Positions 1 to 17,542 are shown, numbered from the stretch's first letter. The stretch: DNA of 64,000 nucleotides from Colias croceus (GCF_905220415.1 NC_059537.1:4749622-4813621), one strand, 5' to 3'. The notes: generated from the letters alone by a model not told the origin. Numbers and translations are program-made.

Positions 1-3000
1 CGATGCGTCGATTCCTGAAGAGCTAGGTTGGAGTTTACTTTTCATTGGTCTATTTTAAGACCGTGTATCGGACTCATGGAAAGAGTACCTATAAAAATTA
101 CAGGTTGTTTAAGTACATAACACAGGAGGAAAACTGCACCGACTTTCTATCCAATAAGCTTAAGATACAAAAAGCAATTTATACCATAAATATCATTACA
201 AACGAGTGAGTCAAAACCAATAACGATACGAAATTAAAATAACCGAATAATTCAAAGATAAAATAACCCTAATTACCCTCAATACAAGATCACGAATACA
301 GTACAGCCGCGATTAGAAATCGTTCATACACACGTCCGAGTCCTACAGTTTGGATAATTGTATAAATTTCAATTTGGTTCGGAGCGTTGCTAGCGACCAC
401 AAAATCGCTCACCAAACACTAAGAGCCGCAAATAACAATTATTGTGTTGATTACGGCACCGCGGCGCGTCTAATAATTCACTCTAGGTTCTAAACTCTGT
501 AATTACCGCGATGGAAATGTCGGCTCACCGTTTGAGATAAAAATCAGACTCGGAACACGCCGGCCGCTTCGTTTCTCTGCCCTTCATAATTGTAGTCTTT
601 TATACTAACAACTTAAACATTTATTTATGTTAGTATCCGCGTTCTGTTATCGGATATGGTAATGAGAAATGAAAATGTGTAGCGTTTTGTGATATTTACT
701 GTGTTGCATGGCCTGGTTGTGAATTATTATTGTTATTATATACTCGCCCTCGACTCATGGCGGATATTCTGTAGAAAAATATCCATAGGTTGATAGGTAT
801 ATATATTTCCCAGTGTTACTGACAAGAGTCCATGAATGAGTCAAACGCAGAACTTTTTACCATTTATTTAGGTAAAATCTCTGATACCTACTGAACAGTA
901 TAATACGAGAAACTCTTTTTTCTTATCTTATGATTTCCAAACAGACTTCACTTTGACAATTTACGTTTTTCTAACCAGACGAAAAATGACGTAGAGAACT
1001 GATGTAGAGTCGATAGGTAATAGGTATATGGGTACAAAGTTTTTAAATGTAATTGATTATAATTTTCATCAATCTTACTAATGTTTCAATCACAAAATTA
1101 ACTCAGCATCTCTAATAACGATCGCAATGATGTTTTTCCACGATATTATAGACCTCAAAACAACTCTACAAATTTTGGAACACTTTGTAGTTGAGCTTTT
1201 TAGGCAAGCAAGAGCAAAAGCCAAATTTTACTTAACATTCAGAGTAAGATGTTACAATGTTTAGTAACTATTTACTAATAAGAACAGACAGATATACCAT
1301 TTTAAAATTTCTCCGAAATCAGGAATGTTACACGTAAAACAATAGTCATTTTCTGACGTCTACCATCTCGTATCTTTAAAACGTTTAAGACAAAAAGTGT
1401 TGTACAAAAAAACAATTGCGTCCAAAACAAAAAATAACATATTAGAAATACATTAGAGTATAATGTATAAACAAAGTTGGAATTAGGTTACGGATAGTTT
1501 GTTCAACTTTCGAAGAAGGCGGCTCACAAATTACAAGGCGCCCCTAACTACCGCTCTTGGGCCAATTTCACGCGAAGCTGTTGCCCAAACATTCGAATTA
1601 GTCTATAATAACTCCAATTCACTTGTTTCTAGTTCTGTTTGCAGCTGGAACTTTGTGTCTAACTTTTTGTTTATTATTGTTATTTTGGTAACGCCGAGGT
1701 ACCTTGTTTTACTGTCGAATACAATTAGTATTTCCGATAGGTAGTTAATAATATATTTAATTTTACTTATTACATTCAAATAAGTTCAGCATAACTAGAT
1801 TTATAATTAGGTAGAAATTTAAAATATCTATCGTAGTTCGTAACTTTTTCAATTTATGCATAATAAAATTATAATACCTATCGATATTTAAATAACCAAA
1901 TTAGACATTATAATCCATATGATCTAGCGAAATAGTAGTCTATTAAACATAGTATCTAGGTAATTAGGCAATTAATATAATCAAACTAATTGCCATTATT
2001 AATATATCGATGAAACTAATCTAAATGTAACTACCTACATATATTTAATGATGATTGTTAATTTAACAAAATTAATAAGCTTCGCATAATAGATACACAA
2101 ACCTTTTTCCTTTGATCGCATCCGAATAAATGTTGATATTTATCATTTAGGCAATTAATAATTACATATAAAGGGTGAAGTAAAGCACATTCCACACTAT
2201 CGGGCGGGCGTTTGTGTGGAAGGTATTCGGTAGTGCGTGTCACAGGTCGTGTCTATGGCCATCAATCTTGTCCGTTTAAATTTAGAATAGAGTTCTATGT
2301 TCGGTGTGAAAAGGCCGCGTTCGCGCCGAAACAAAACACGCCAGCACAATGAGAGAGCGGGCGATCGCGCAAATGGTAAAACGAACAGACGCCATTGTAA
2401 GATTCACAAAAGAAAAGCAATCATTTGACATGAATAAATATCTTTGAATAATGATTCTCGCTTCCTATAATGAAATGTTTTATGTATCGAAATTATCGCT
2501 TATAAATCACTATCACAACATTTTGTTAATATTTAACGCTTGTTCCGTAAATCGTTCGATTGTATCGGTTTACGTGTCAAGTGATCATCAATGAGTTTTA
2601 TATTTTTCTAACGGTTGGCGAGAAAGTATTGAAAAATAGATGATGTTAATCGTTGCCATTATTTACAGGAAGCTATTTTCCTATTAATTAAATTAATAAG
2701 GCGTATAAAGCTAATCGTCCGGAGCAGCATTTTACATTGTTTGCTTTCAATGTAAAATATAATTAGTACCTATCTATTTCTATTTCTCACATTTTTTATA
2801 ACCATGCATGACATTTACGGAATAAAACGAGTTAATAAAATGTGATATTGTCAACTTTAATTAGGCACAGTATAGATTTACAAGTAGGTATATTATTAAA
2901 TCTTCTTAAATGTCTTATTCAAACCCCTTATATCAAAAAGAAAAGACATAAAGCAACAAATTATAATTGGTAACCAATAGGTATCCATGATTCGAATCTA

Positions 3001-6000
3001 GTAATCTAATTAAAAGAAGTCATTGAAGTTAGTGCTTATACAAGAAAATCAATTATATCCTAGGTTCCCATATTTCCGATTATTATAGGTGGTAAAGAAT
3101 TTAATAGAACATAAACATTCCAAACGTCTAGTTTCATCTAGCTACTTATATCTAATAGCATTAATTACTAGATTCCGTGGCGGGCAGCGGAACGAAGCGG
3201 TATATTGGAGGGCCGAAGGACGGCACTCACGCTCCTCCTTCGGTAAATCAATTTCATTTAATTCAATTTAATGCGAGTTTCCTCCCGGACGCTTACCGTC
3301 ACGCAACTCTACGCAATGCTCTTAGCTTTTTTTCATTGACGTAAACGATTCTTAGTGCTTTGGGATTTGTATACATGTAAGAATATTTTATGAAAATAAA
3401 ATAGAGAATACGTTGTGTCATGTGTGTCATTAAAGTACGATAGATACAATGAAGAGAAAAGAATCACTAGAATCGATAACATATCGTAGGTAGATAGATT
3501 CTCTTCAGCAATAATTATTTCACATAGTCATCAGGTATTTAGTGTACCTACAACTGACTCTCTGAGAAAACTATTATCAAGAGGTTAAGCATCTTACTTT
3601 GCACTGTTGAGACATAATCTATATATATAATCTATAATACCTACCACCTATGTACTGGGATAATGTTGTGAATAGGTTGGTACCCTGAATGCAGAACAAT
3701 TGGTGGATTAGGGTTGCATTTAGCTAATCCAGTAAGGTTAATTGTAAGGAGTATTCTTTATGATGCTGGGATATTTTCTATTTTATAAATCTAGTTCTCT
3801 CCGTCTTAGTCATCAATCCATCTTACGGATGTTGATAGTCAATACCACAATCCGAACACATCATGCAAACGAACTAAAAACTAATTCAATTTGTTCCCAT
3901 TAAATTGAATTTGATGTAGCATTCTTCGCCGTAGCTCTGCAACAATAGAGAAGCAGTGATGACCGGCGACCATACAGCCCGTCACGTTTCCAATGAGATC
4001 GCGATGACACCCTTGAAATGTTTTTAATAGCGTGATTTATAGAGCAAATTAAACATTTGACTTGCCGTGAATTCGTTGAGTAGATCAGTCACGCACGGAC
4101 ATTGAGAGGCTGTACAAGACGTACTGTCGGGCACACATGCTTTTAAGAGGGACTTATTCTCTCTAGTCTTAAATTGGGAAGTTACGCAGTTTTAGATATA
4201 GATGGAAATTTTTTTTTGTTTATTAATTAATGCATGATATCACCATGTTATATGATACATGAGATAATAAGGTAATAAATTACTTTAATAATTCTTGTAC
4301 TTCGAGTATAGTAGAGTTCTTGTTGTAAATTAGTTTACTTATATAACTAAAGAATTAGATGCTTTGAGTTAGGTTACTTACCTATTTGCGAAAGACGGGT
4401 AGTTCCCAGAGAGCCATATTAATACTAGTCATCGTTTTAATAAATATCAACGCTGAATCAACTCCATACAATTATCTATACATAAAAAACTTTTATCAAA
4501 TTAGGTAAATCCATGGTTCCTATATTAAAAGGAAAGGTACTTTGAGGTGGAAAGCACAAAATTTATAAATTGCTCTACATTTACCCCTAAGCAGGTACCT
4601 ATATGAGTTTTAATGCAATTGAAATTGCATGGAAACTAACCACCTCATAATGTATTTTGCTAGGATATTACTACAAACAGTATTCAGTGTGCGACTGTAC
4701 TTATCCCTCAGATCGTCACTGCATTAGCACTGCTCGACGCTACCTACTTAATACGCGCTACCAGCTAAGTCTGTTTTTACGCGCGTGTGCGTGAGAACCG
4801 ACTTTGATCTGATATCTAATGCTGTGTCCACACAGCTACGCACAATATTTACCAAGTAAGTTTACGATACCCATCAAAGACGAATTAAACATTTGTTGCG
4901 TGTAAACGCAGTATAACATGCATAACCATTAGGTACTTCAAAGATAAAATTAGGTAACTAGTACTTTTAGCTCTATATTTTTGACGATATTTGTCGGTTC
5001 TGAAAAATTAATTAGATTTTTTTTAAATAACAGCTTGAAGTCTGGTAGTTGGCGATATAGTATGCACTAGGCATCCTTGCCTCGTTTAACACTGTCTGTT
5101 TTACGTCAGATAGGTAGGTACTTCTTCGGTCTACCTATTGATCTTCCGTTCCCTCAGACTCTGAAAAAGTGAACTTACCTATGTTTGCGCTCATACTTTT
5201 GAGCTAGTATATTATGCGTAGAAATGTGTAGTTCACCAATTCATAAGAGGCTGACCGTCTTTCAAGGATTCTGTCAGAAGCGAGGCAGGGAAAATACTTT
5301 TTTAAAATAGTTTCAACATAGATACATTTCAACGTAAAGATAGAATAGGCTAACAAATGACAAAATCAGACTCAAGTTTAGGCATAAAATGATGCGTTAA
5401 CTGATCTTTAAACGTCCCTAGTAAATAGTTTATTAGCCCACTGTGCAGTGTGCACTAACCAGACCGGAACAACTCGATTTATTTACCCGCTGTGAATCTA
5501 TACAAACCGCTATATATTTTTTGCTATTTGACATACATATAGATTGTCACGTTAGCATTTTTATTACATGAATAACTTTAATGAAATATCGCTCTTCAAT
5601 ATTAATATAAAATATCAATTTTAGACTTCCGTGTTACACTTTTAAATTAAAACGTTTATTTTCTGCAAACAAGTCCCGCAACTCATTTTAGAATAGGTAT
5701 GTAGGTACCTATGTATATTGTTTTATCTACCTATAAATTATTTTTGTTATTGATTTTTTTAGAAATGCTATTAAGATTTTGAAAAATTTACGTAGGACAC
5801 AGATAACAGAGCTTATTTAAAAGCTTGCATACAAACTAAATATAAAATGTAGGTACTTACACTACTTAGGTACTTAATACTTAGGTATAGGTAAGTATAA
5901 AAATTCGTTGGAAAAGTCAAAGGGATGGATTACCATCCGCATTCCGCATTTTATAACTGTGCCTATCCTCTGAAAATGAGGCTCTAATAAAATGTTACTT

Positions 6001-7770
6001 TACTTCTAGTGCTGTACAAGTGTACCTACCTACTATACAATTAACAAGTTAAAGGATAAAATTTCCATATTTATAAAAAAAAAGTTTAATCTGTATTAGA
6101 TAAAATATACCTATTCTAGACAACCCTTAAACGCCCAAATTATTTAACTTTTAATTACCGAAACACAACCGAATCCGTGGAACATTAATAACAAAAAACA
6201 TCTTATATGCTTCCTAAAGTTGGGGTGAAAACGTCACGGTTCGTAATTATTGGGGATGTTCAAGTATAATGGGAAGTCAAAGGCGGCAAATTGTGCCTAT
6301 CGCACGGATAACGTATGAGGGTTGATCAATATTTATGTTTTCACCTGTCTTCGGTAAGGAAACGAATGCTAGCATGATTTTTCAGCTATAAAGACTGCAT
6401 GTCGATGCAATTTTTACACATTGATATTTTAAATATAATTTTTCGATATAGGAAGATACCTATTGCTTAATTAGTTCATGTAACGTATATTTATAGCTAG
6501 GTATATCTAGGTACTTTCGTGAGATTTTTATTTCCTACATAACTAGAATTATTTTGTTAGAATATTTAGGTAGGTACCTAAGTATGTAGGTATTTATATT
6601 TTTACTGATAGGTATAGGTTTAGATACATTTTGTATTTAGCGATATTACTTACGCCTAGTAGGTACCTATGTGTCTATATCAAGTATAGAAATATCTACA
6701 TAATTATCTGCTGTTAAATGTTTAATTTAGTTAAGGGCCCTTAGTAGGTGAACACGGCAAAATGGACTGTTTTCTATGAGCTATAATTGAAAATATTGAA
6801 GTTTTTTCGCACTGGAATTTCTAATATGTATTACAGAACGTATGTGTGATGGGATGACTGTTTCCAAAACACGATTGGAAACATTTTGCTCGATAAAAAA
6901 AAATCCTGAAGTTACCTCTAAAATATCATATAAATGCTCATTACAACCATATTTTACGATAATAATTCGTATAAAATCACAAATACATAGGTATTTACCT
7001 TGTCGATTTCGTGACTGTTTTAGATTTAGAAAATACTAAATATTTTTATTCACTTTTTGATAAAAATGTGAATGGCGCTTACGATTTTTAGTTTGGAGCA
7101 CGTTGATTCCATACTAAACGCGGACCCCCTCACCGCTTACCTCAGGCCCGAATAGGCCTGAATTTTCGCTGACCGCCTAACCCCTCTTAATAATGTTGTT
7201 AAATGTTTAATTTTTTAAGTGGCATCAACTTAAAAAGGTAGAATAAATTGATTTTGTTATAAAAATTGTTTTTAATCATAAATTCTATTAATAATCCTTC
7301 CAAACGTCAAACTAAAGTAGGTAGGTAGGTATTATCGACTGATTATTCATGTTAACATAAATCAATCAATACCTCAATAAGTTCATTCCTCCAAATTACA
7401 ATCAAATTATTTAGACACAATTCAATCCCAGTACCAAACTATATTCTGTACAAATGTTTGTACCACACGGCGTGTTATCGTATAAACCAAGGCGGAGTCT
7501 GGGCGAGGCTTGCACGGCCCCGCCCCGGTTACCGGCGAATATGATAACGAGGATGCCACTCAGAAACCGCATCTCAACTCGCTATCATTACAACGTGATT
7601 GACTGCACTTACCGCCTGTTGGTTTTGCTAGCCGCTTGTGACGTCACGTTAAACTTTACATAATAGGGTTTTAAAAGGAATAATATAATTATTGTAGGCA
7701 TTTTTAAGACTTTATTCAGAAAAAAAAAATGTTGTTTTGTTATGTATGGTCTACTTTTTATTTAGCATAT
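1..7770. other. Intergenic or intronic AT-rich DNA, no gene recognised
   Basis: I find no recognisable coding exon here on either strand; the open frames are short and have no family resemblance. Most of it is AT-rich with many TAGGTAC/GTACCTA words, for example near 5698-5715 and 6570-6595. CpG-richer patches that could be promoter or untranslated-exon DNA lie at about 420-580, 2190-2390 (contains TTCGCGCCGAAA, E2F-like), 3170-3310, 3930-4140 and 7450-7640. None can be tied to a gene from sequence alone. Confidence 0.5.
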
Positions 7771-7930
7771 GGCCCGGCGCAGACGGCACACTTTTTGTGC
7801 GATCGAGTCTGCGGCGCACAAAAAGTCTGCATGACGCGCAAAAAGTCGGTCGCGGATTTTTCACAGACTCAACGCACACGACGCACATCTTCGATCATTT
7901 TGTCGGCAGAGCTGTAGGGACGTAGACGCT

Positions 7931-8195
7931 ATGGAAATCGTGCAGAGATCGCGAAGTATTATTTTGTACATGAAGTACAGAAAAAGAAGAAGAAATAGAG
8001 AATTTTGGGTACATCCTATACTTTCGGAAAGATTACTGAAGGGACAGTTCCATACTAAACATTCGATTCTGAAACAACATCCGGCAATTTTTTTTCAAAT
8101 TTTATAAAATGTCTGTTACTACATTTGATGAGTTGCTATTTATTTTGAGACCTGCTTTGACTCATTCAGAAACAACAATGAGGAGGTGCATTGGT
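7931..8195 (+). pseudogene. Harbinger transposase N-terminal remnant, frameshifted and truncated
   Basis: From ATG 7931 the frame gives a basic stretch (KYRKRRRNREFWVHPIL, then SERLLKGQF), typical of the start of Harbinger nuclease-type transposases. It closes shortly after a T8 run near 8089-8096. In another frame it continues FFKFYKMSVTTFDELL and ILRPALTHSETTMRR, again a Harbinger pattern. The break therefore looks like a one-base change in the T run. Homology stops near 8195, where leftward MADF-like sequence starts. The catalytic DDE region is absent. Confidence 0.7.
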
Positions 8196-8253
8196 AAATT
8201 GCTGGTCTGTTTTGAATTTCTTGAATTAACTTATTTACATCGACCTCTGGCAT
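8196..8253 (-). pseudogene. MADF-like DNA-binding protein remnant of the Harbinger element
   Basis: Reading leftward from ATG 8253 gives MPEVDVNKLIQEIQNRPAIYQ. This resembles the first helix of MADF/Myb-like domains (a pattern such as D-x-x-x-L-I-x-x-V-x-x-x-P-x-L-W). Harbinger elements commonly carry such a second gene. Only about 20 codons remain before the deletion junction. The assignment rests on a short match and on position opposite the transposase remnant. Confidence 0.5.
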
Positions 8254-8849
8254 GATAATAGATCGCGTGCGTACGTCCCTAGCAATTGCAGATTGCCGAC
8301 TAAAGTGTGCGCCGTCTGCGTTAGCGCTTGTTGAAGCAAACGTTCTATTTTTTTCACAGACTTTTTGTGCGGAGCGGCGCGATGCGGCGCGGTGCGATCT
8401 GCCCGAATTACACGGATTTTTTGTGCGCCGGACTTTTTGCGCGTCGTGTGCGTTACTGCATATAATTTCATAGGTTCTATTTTGACAGACTAAAAAGTGC
8501 GTCACGGATAGTCTGTCGTCTGCGCACGGCCTATAGGTATCTATGTTAGTGCAAATAAATGTTGTTGGTACCTGTGTTGGTACCGATTATGGATAATAGA
8601 TAAATTGTTGTGTTTATAACAGATTATGTTATGACTACGCCTTACGCCATCTGTTAGACGATAGCGGCACTATTGGTACATAAAACATGTAGCTTTCTTT
8701 TGCTTATAAAATATATCTTTCGTATGTCTTTCGTTCATATAATGACTATAATATAATTTTATTTATTTATTTATATCAGAGAGCATTGCCCATATATTGT
8801 TAGTAGTTTAGTAAATCTACATATACCCTACTTATTTCTAGATTTAAGA

Positions 8850-9044
8850 GTAAAAGTTCTAACAGACGAACGGCAAGTTGTAAACGGCAGAGACTACTTC
8901 AGCCGTCCGTCGCCACCTGTCGACGGCAGTCGTCGACGTTTGGACTGCTGCTGTCGACACTTCGACGACTGCTGTCGAAATGTGGCGACGGCTGAAGTAG
9001 CCTTTCCCGTTCACAACGTGCCGTTCGTGTGTTAGAACTTTTAC
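8850..9044. mobile_element. 195-bp foldback (MITE-like) element
   Basis: The outer ~56 bp at each end are inverted repeats, GTAAAAGTTCTAACAGACGA on the left and its near complement ending GTTAGAACTTTTAC on the right. The inner part continues the dyad with GC-rich TCGTCGAC-type words, so almost the whole unit can fold on itself. I see no convincing target duplication and no coding content. Confidence 0.65.
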
Positions 9045-9292
9045 AAGCCATTTGTTGTTGATAAAATTTTAAATTATGTAATTACAAGTACATAATTAAA
9101 ATGATAGATAGGTACCTAGACAATTAGACATGTTCTTATTTAGATTTAAAATCAATTTAAAAGTAATCAGTCTGACGATAACCCCAGTTTTCATTTGAAA
9201 TATTTCTGAAAATATAAAGGTACCTATAAGATATATAGGATAAATATAGAGAACAGTTTGTATCAATAAAAAACAAATATTATAAAATTAAT

Positions 9293-9298
9293 TTTATT
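9293..9298 (-). terminator. ETFA poly(A) signal
   Basis: AATAAA on the minus strand, about 130 bases past the ETFA stop codon; the only well-placed canonical signal there. Confidence 0.55.
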
Positions 9299-9424
9299 AA
9301 CATTTTCTTCGTAAAATACATGATTGTGGATGTAACAAGTATACGGGTATCAAAAATCTCAAGGGATGTAGTATATTGTATAGGTATTCTGATTAGGAAT
9401 TGCTAACTAAAACTTGGCAGATAT

Positions 9425-13930
<4,506 letters not shown>

Positions 13931-14902
13931 TTTTGTGCTTAATTTGCTTTATAAAACGTAAAATGTTATTTACATGGAACTCTACAAAAGGTTACAAAAT
14001 AAAAGTCAAAGTCCAATCAAAATCCTAAATCACCACTTTAGTGACGTTACGTGTTCAAAAGTTACCGATATTTTCGTATTAATTTTACCATAGCTTATTC
14101 AGAATATTTTTAACAAATACCTAGATTACGATAACTTATATAGAAAAATAATGATTAAATGTATTAAAAAAAAAACATTTGATGTAGCACAAACATCGTG
14201 AAGTTGATCATTTACTTATCCAATATTCAACTATTACCAGTTACCTACTATTAATAGAAACACGGAACTTTTTAAGTACATAATAATATTATGTTAAGAT
14301 ATTGTTTCTTAATCTTTCGCGTAAAAACAGCTAGTTGAAATGGTATCAATTTTTCTACCTAGAAATAGATAAGTGTAATGGATATGCTGTAGCCCGTTTT
14401 AACCGGGTAGCGAGCGAGCGACGTCGCGGGTTCCAGCTAGTATTATAATAATTAAAAGTGAAGTGTTAATGAAAGTGTATGTATATTATGTTTCTATAAC
14501 ATTATGTTTGTAGGCTTCGCTTGTCATTCCTTGTAGTGTATGATTTTACGCAGATTTTTACCGGTAAGTACCGGTTTACACGTTTACAACATTATTCAGG
14601 TAGTTAAACGACGTCAGCTGCCAAATTGAAATGTATTTGCACCTGTCAAGTGTCAATCTATTTGCCATTTGCCAATTTGCCATGTCACATGTGTCAATTT
14701 AATTTCAAATTTCAATGATCACTGATCAGTCTGTCAATTGTCACTCAGTCATTCGGCGTTCTTCATTAATTGATGTTGTATGTCGCTTTTTAATGTAGAC
14801 CGCGTAACGTTTAAGTATTCTTTTAAATTTTAAAACTATTACAATAAATAAGTACATTGCTATTTTTTTAAACAGATTTCGTTTCGTTCAATATTAATAA
14901 TT
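13931..14902. promoter_or_regulatory. Shared divergent promoter region, ETFA / PTPS
   Basis: About 970 bp separate the two start codons, which point away from each other. Six TGTCA words fall within 14644-14743, together with TTGCCATTTGCCAATTTGCC-type repeats. This lies close to the PTPS start and is the strongest regulatory-looking feature. A short retroposon-like fragment with CGAGCGAGCGACGTCGCGGG sits near 14400-14440. No TATA box is evident. Confidence 0.5.
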
Positions 14903-17542
14903 ATGTCTGCTTTACCTATTGTATCAATAACCAGAAGAGAAACTTTCAGTTCCTGCCACCGATTGCATAGGTAAGTTGAAAAATTAAATTATTAAATATT
15001 GTGAAATGTAATTTATTTAACATTAGTTTAATAATAATTAAGATAAAAAAATCTCAAGTAATGTTATCATTAAGTTATCATCCACTAGTTTGTTATAGTG
15101 TAAAATGTTGAGTAAGAAATAGATAATAATTGTGACCAATAACTTTTAACAATAATAATATATCCGCAATTCTTTATCTTTAACCTTTTATCTGCTTTTA
15201 GCCCTTTTTTAGGCGATGAAGAAAATAAGAAGCTGTATGGAAAATGTAATAATCCAAATGGGCATGGTCACAACTATGTTGGTAAGTTAATTTATAATTA
15301 TTTAGAATTGATACATAGTTGCAATTACTGTGATTACATGTAACTTGCTGCATCGAATAATTGTGAATACTCGAGTAACTTTCTATAAACATTTACATGG
15401 TTGGTTGCCCAAGAATAATTTCTGATTGATAGACAATGTTTTGTGTACTCATACATTTACTACAATTACATTTATGAGGATTATGAATAATATTTTATAT
15501 ATTATTATTCAATCAATGAAAATGAAAATAATATATTTAAATTTTCTTTGTATTTACTCCTTATTTTTCAACATACATATATGGATAAATTGAAGAATAT
15601 TATATTTCATTATCAACAATTTTTCGTAAACAGTTAATATTTATCTCATTTTAAATTAAAGCTCATTATTTATAATTTATCATGCAAAGCACATGTTTAA
15701 TAAACCAAGACATACATAAATTAATTTATGCACAACAATAAATTGTGTAAAACACTGATTACAATAATTATTCTTAGTTGCTGTGTGAACAATGAAACTG
15801 GTTGGCATTATCAATACAATTTATTTTTAAGTTAATTTATATTTTATAAATAAATCTGTAATAAAACAGATATTCGTCTAGGTAGATTCAGAATTTTATC
15901 TAATATAACAATTATTCATTAACATAACTGGCAGATAGATATTAGTTTTATAAGGTATTTATGAATTAAATTGTTTTTAGTGCTTGTTACGGTAAAAGGA
16001 CCAGTGGACCAGCAGACAGGGATGGTGATGAATGTGCATGATCTGAAACAGTACATGCAACAAGCTATTATGGATCCATTGGATCACAAAAATCTAGACC
16101 AAGATGTCCCTTATTTTAAGGCTGTGGTAAGATATCTGGCTATTATTTTTGTTCACTATAATAATAAGCACAAACCACACTATTATTTCGTTCATTGTGC
16201 CTATAAAAACATGATATTAAACATAAGCACTCGTAATGCCGATGGATGGCAAAACACGGCGCGATTCAATAACGCGAGCCTAAGTTACTTCCTAGTTATT
16301 AAATAAGCTACTGTCAGTGAGTCTTGAACAATCGGTCCAGTTGTTCCAGAGGTTAGCTGAAACAGAAAGACATCATTTTTAGAAAATACTTTTTTGGCTT
16401 AGCTTTAAAAAGCGGTTATTTTAATAATTACAAACAAATTCTCCTAACTGTTAAAATTTATTGGTCTGTTTCACCACAGTTATGTAATCTATGTAGATTA
16501 TTAATTGTAGGTAATTAGTAGACTGAATTTTGCTAATAGTTTTTATAATTAGTTAACGATTTATTAATGTATGTGAATCATGATAATATAACAACTCTGT
16601 ATCTTAAATTTTAATCAGTGAATTATTAATAATGTATTTGCAATATATTTGAATCTACTTGATCTTGTCAATGGTTTTATGGATAACTAGCTGCTCCGCG
16701 CGGTTTCACCGCCGTGGCTCCACTCCTGTTGGTCGTTGCGTGATGATATAGAGCCTATAGCCTTCCTCGATGAATGAGCTATCTAACACCGAAAGAATAT
16801 TTGAAATCAGACCAGTAGTTCCTGAGATTAGCGTGTTCAAACAAACAAACTGTTCAGCTTTATAAATTACTAGCCGCACCCCGCGGTTTCACCCGCGTGG
16901 CTCCCCCCTGTTGGTCTTAGCGTGATGGTATATAGCCTATAGCCTTCCTCGATAAATGGGCTATCTAACGCCGAAATAATTTTTCAAATCGGACCTGTAG
17001 TTCCCGAGATTAGCGCGTTCAAACAAACAAACAAACTCTTCAGCTTTATAATATAAGTATAGATATAGATAATATTAGTATAGATGAGAGTTGCTAACAG
17101 CAGTAAAATAATAGAACTTAGAAGCAGGGATGCTATTATGTATTCAATTACTTGCTATATTTAGTTAACAAATCAATTTAATTGAGGTAGGTTAGATAAT
17201 CTGTTTATTATTGTATCATTTGTATGGCTGCCTTGAAGAGATAGTAAAGTTTTTTATAGCTTTTCAATGTAATAAACAAGTAATGTTCATCCAACATAAT
17301 AGGATCAACATAGTATCTTTTGTGATTTGCAGGTGAGCACCACTGAGAATTTGGCTATTTTCATATGGGATCAACTTCAGAAGGTGATGCCGAAACCACA
17401 GCTTTTGCATGAAGTGAAAATATTGGAAACCGAAAAGAACCATGTTGTATACCGCGGAGGGACTACTTTCCCGCGCAAGAAATTCGACTCGTCTAGCTTA
17501 CACCCTGGAAACCACAACCATGTCTCTTCAGACTCTGATTAG
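14903..17542 (+). CDS. pr: 6-pyruvoyl-tetrahydropterin synthase (purple homologue)
   Basis: Four exons, 14903-14970, 15202-15281, 15981-16126 and 17333-17542, phase-consistent, 167 aa. Family knowledge: converts 7,8-dihydroneopterin triphosphate to 6-pyruvoyl tetrahydropterin in BH4 synthesis, which in insects also feeds eye pteridines. Visible hallmarks are CHRLH near the N-terminus (first zinc histidine), the catalytic cysteine and zinc histidines in GKCNNPNGHGHNY, then VTVKGPVDQQTGMVMN, DPLDHKNLDQDVPYF and VSTTENLAIFIWDQL. It extends about 25 residues past the usual vertebrate end, with a polar His/Ser-rich tail (HPGNHNHVSSDSD), as I recall for insect members. Introns 2 and 3 contain only AT-rich DNA and two adjacent SINEs. 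Confidence 0.96.
16690..17062 (+). repeat. Two adjacent copies of one SINE/RTE tail
   Basis: Copy A (16690-16866) and copy B (16870-17062) both run CTAGC-type head, CGCGGTTTCACC, GTGGCTCC, CTGTTGGTC, CCTATAGCCTTCCTCGAT, GAGATTAGCG and CAAACAAACAAAC, then CAGCTTTATAA. They stand head-to-tail in PTPS intron 3 with only a few bases between. This suggests either insertion into the tail of the first copy or unequal exchange. Confidence 0.75.

Larger units (their letters stand above)
7771..8531 (+). mobile_element. Internally deleted PIF/Harbinger DNA transposon
   Basis: The element begins GGCCCGGCGCAGACGGCAC and ends, as reverse complement, GGCCGTGCGCAGACGACAG. It is flanked by a 3-bp TAT duplication (7768-7770 and 8532-8534), as expected for PIF/Harbinger elements. 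A transposase N-terminus reads rightward from about 7931 (see separate entry). A second frame reads leftward from 8253 and looks like the start of a MADF-type DNA-binding partner (DVNKLIQEIQNRPAIY). The 5' ends of both convergent genes survive and everything between them is gone, so the copy cannot encode its own movement. Family assignment is from recalled conserved motifs. Confidence 0.8.

Noticed and set aside
1499..1744. 81-codon frame with a hydrophobic C-terminal half
   Set aside because: AT-rich, no homologue recognised, no splice or promoter context; a run of hydrophobic codons is expected from T-rich DNA.
7454..7663. 69-codon frame in a CpG-rich patch
   Set aside because: No recognisable protein; the GC content alone explains the open frame. 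The patch is mentioned as possible regulatory DNA only.
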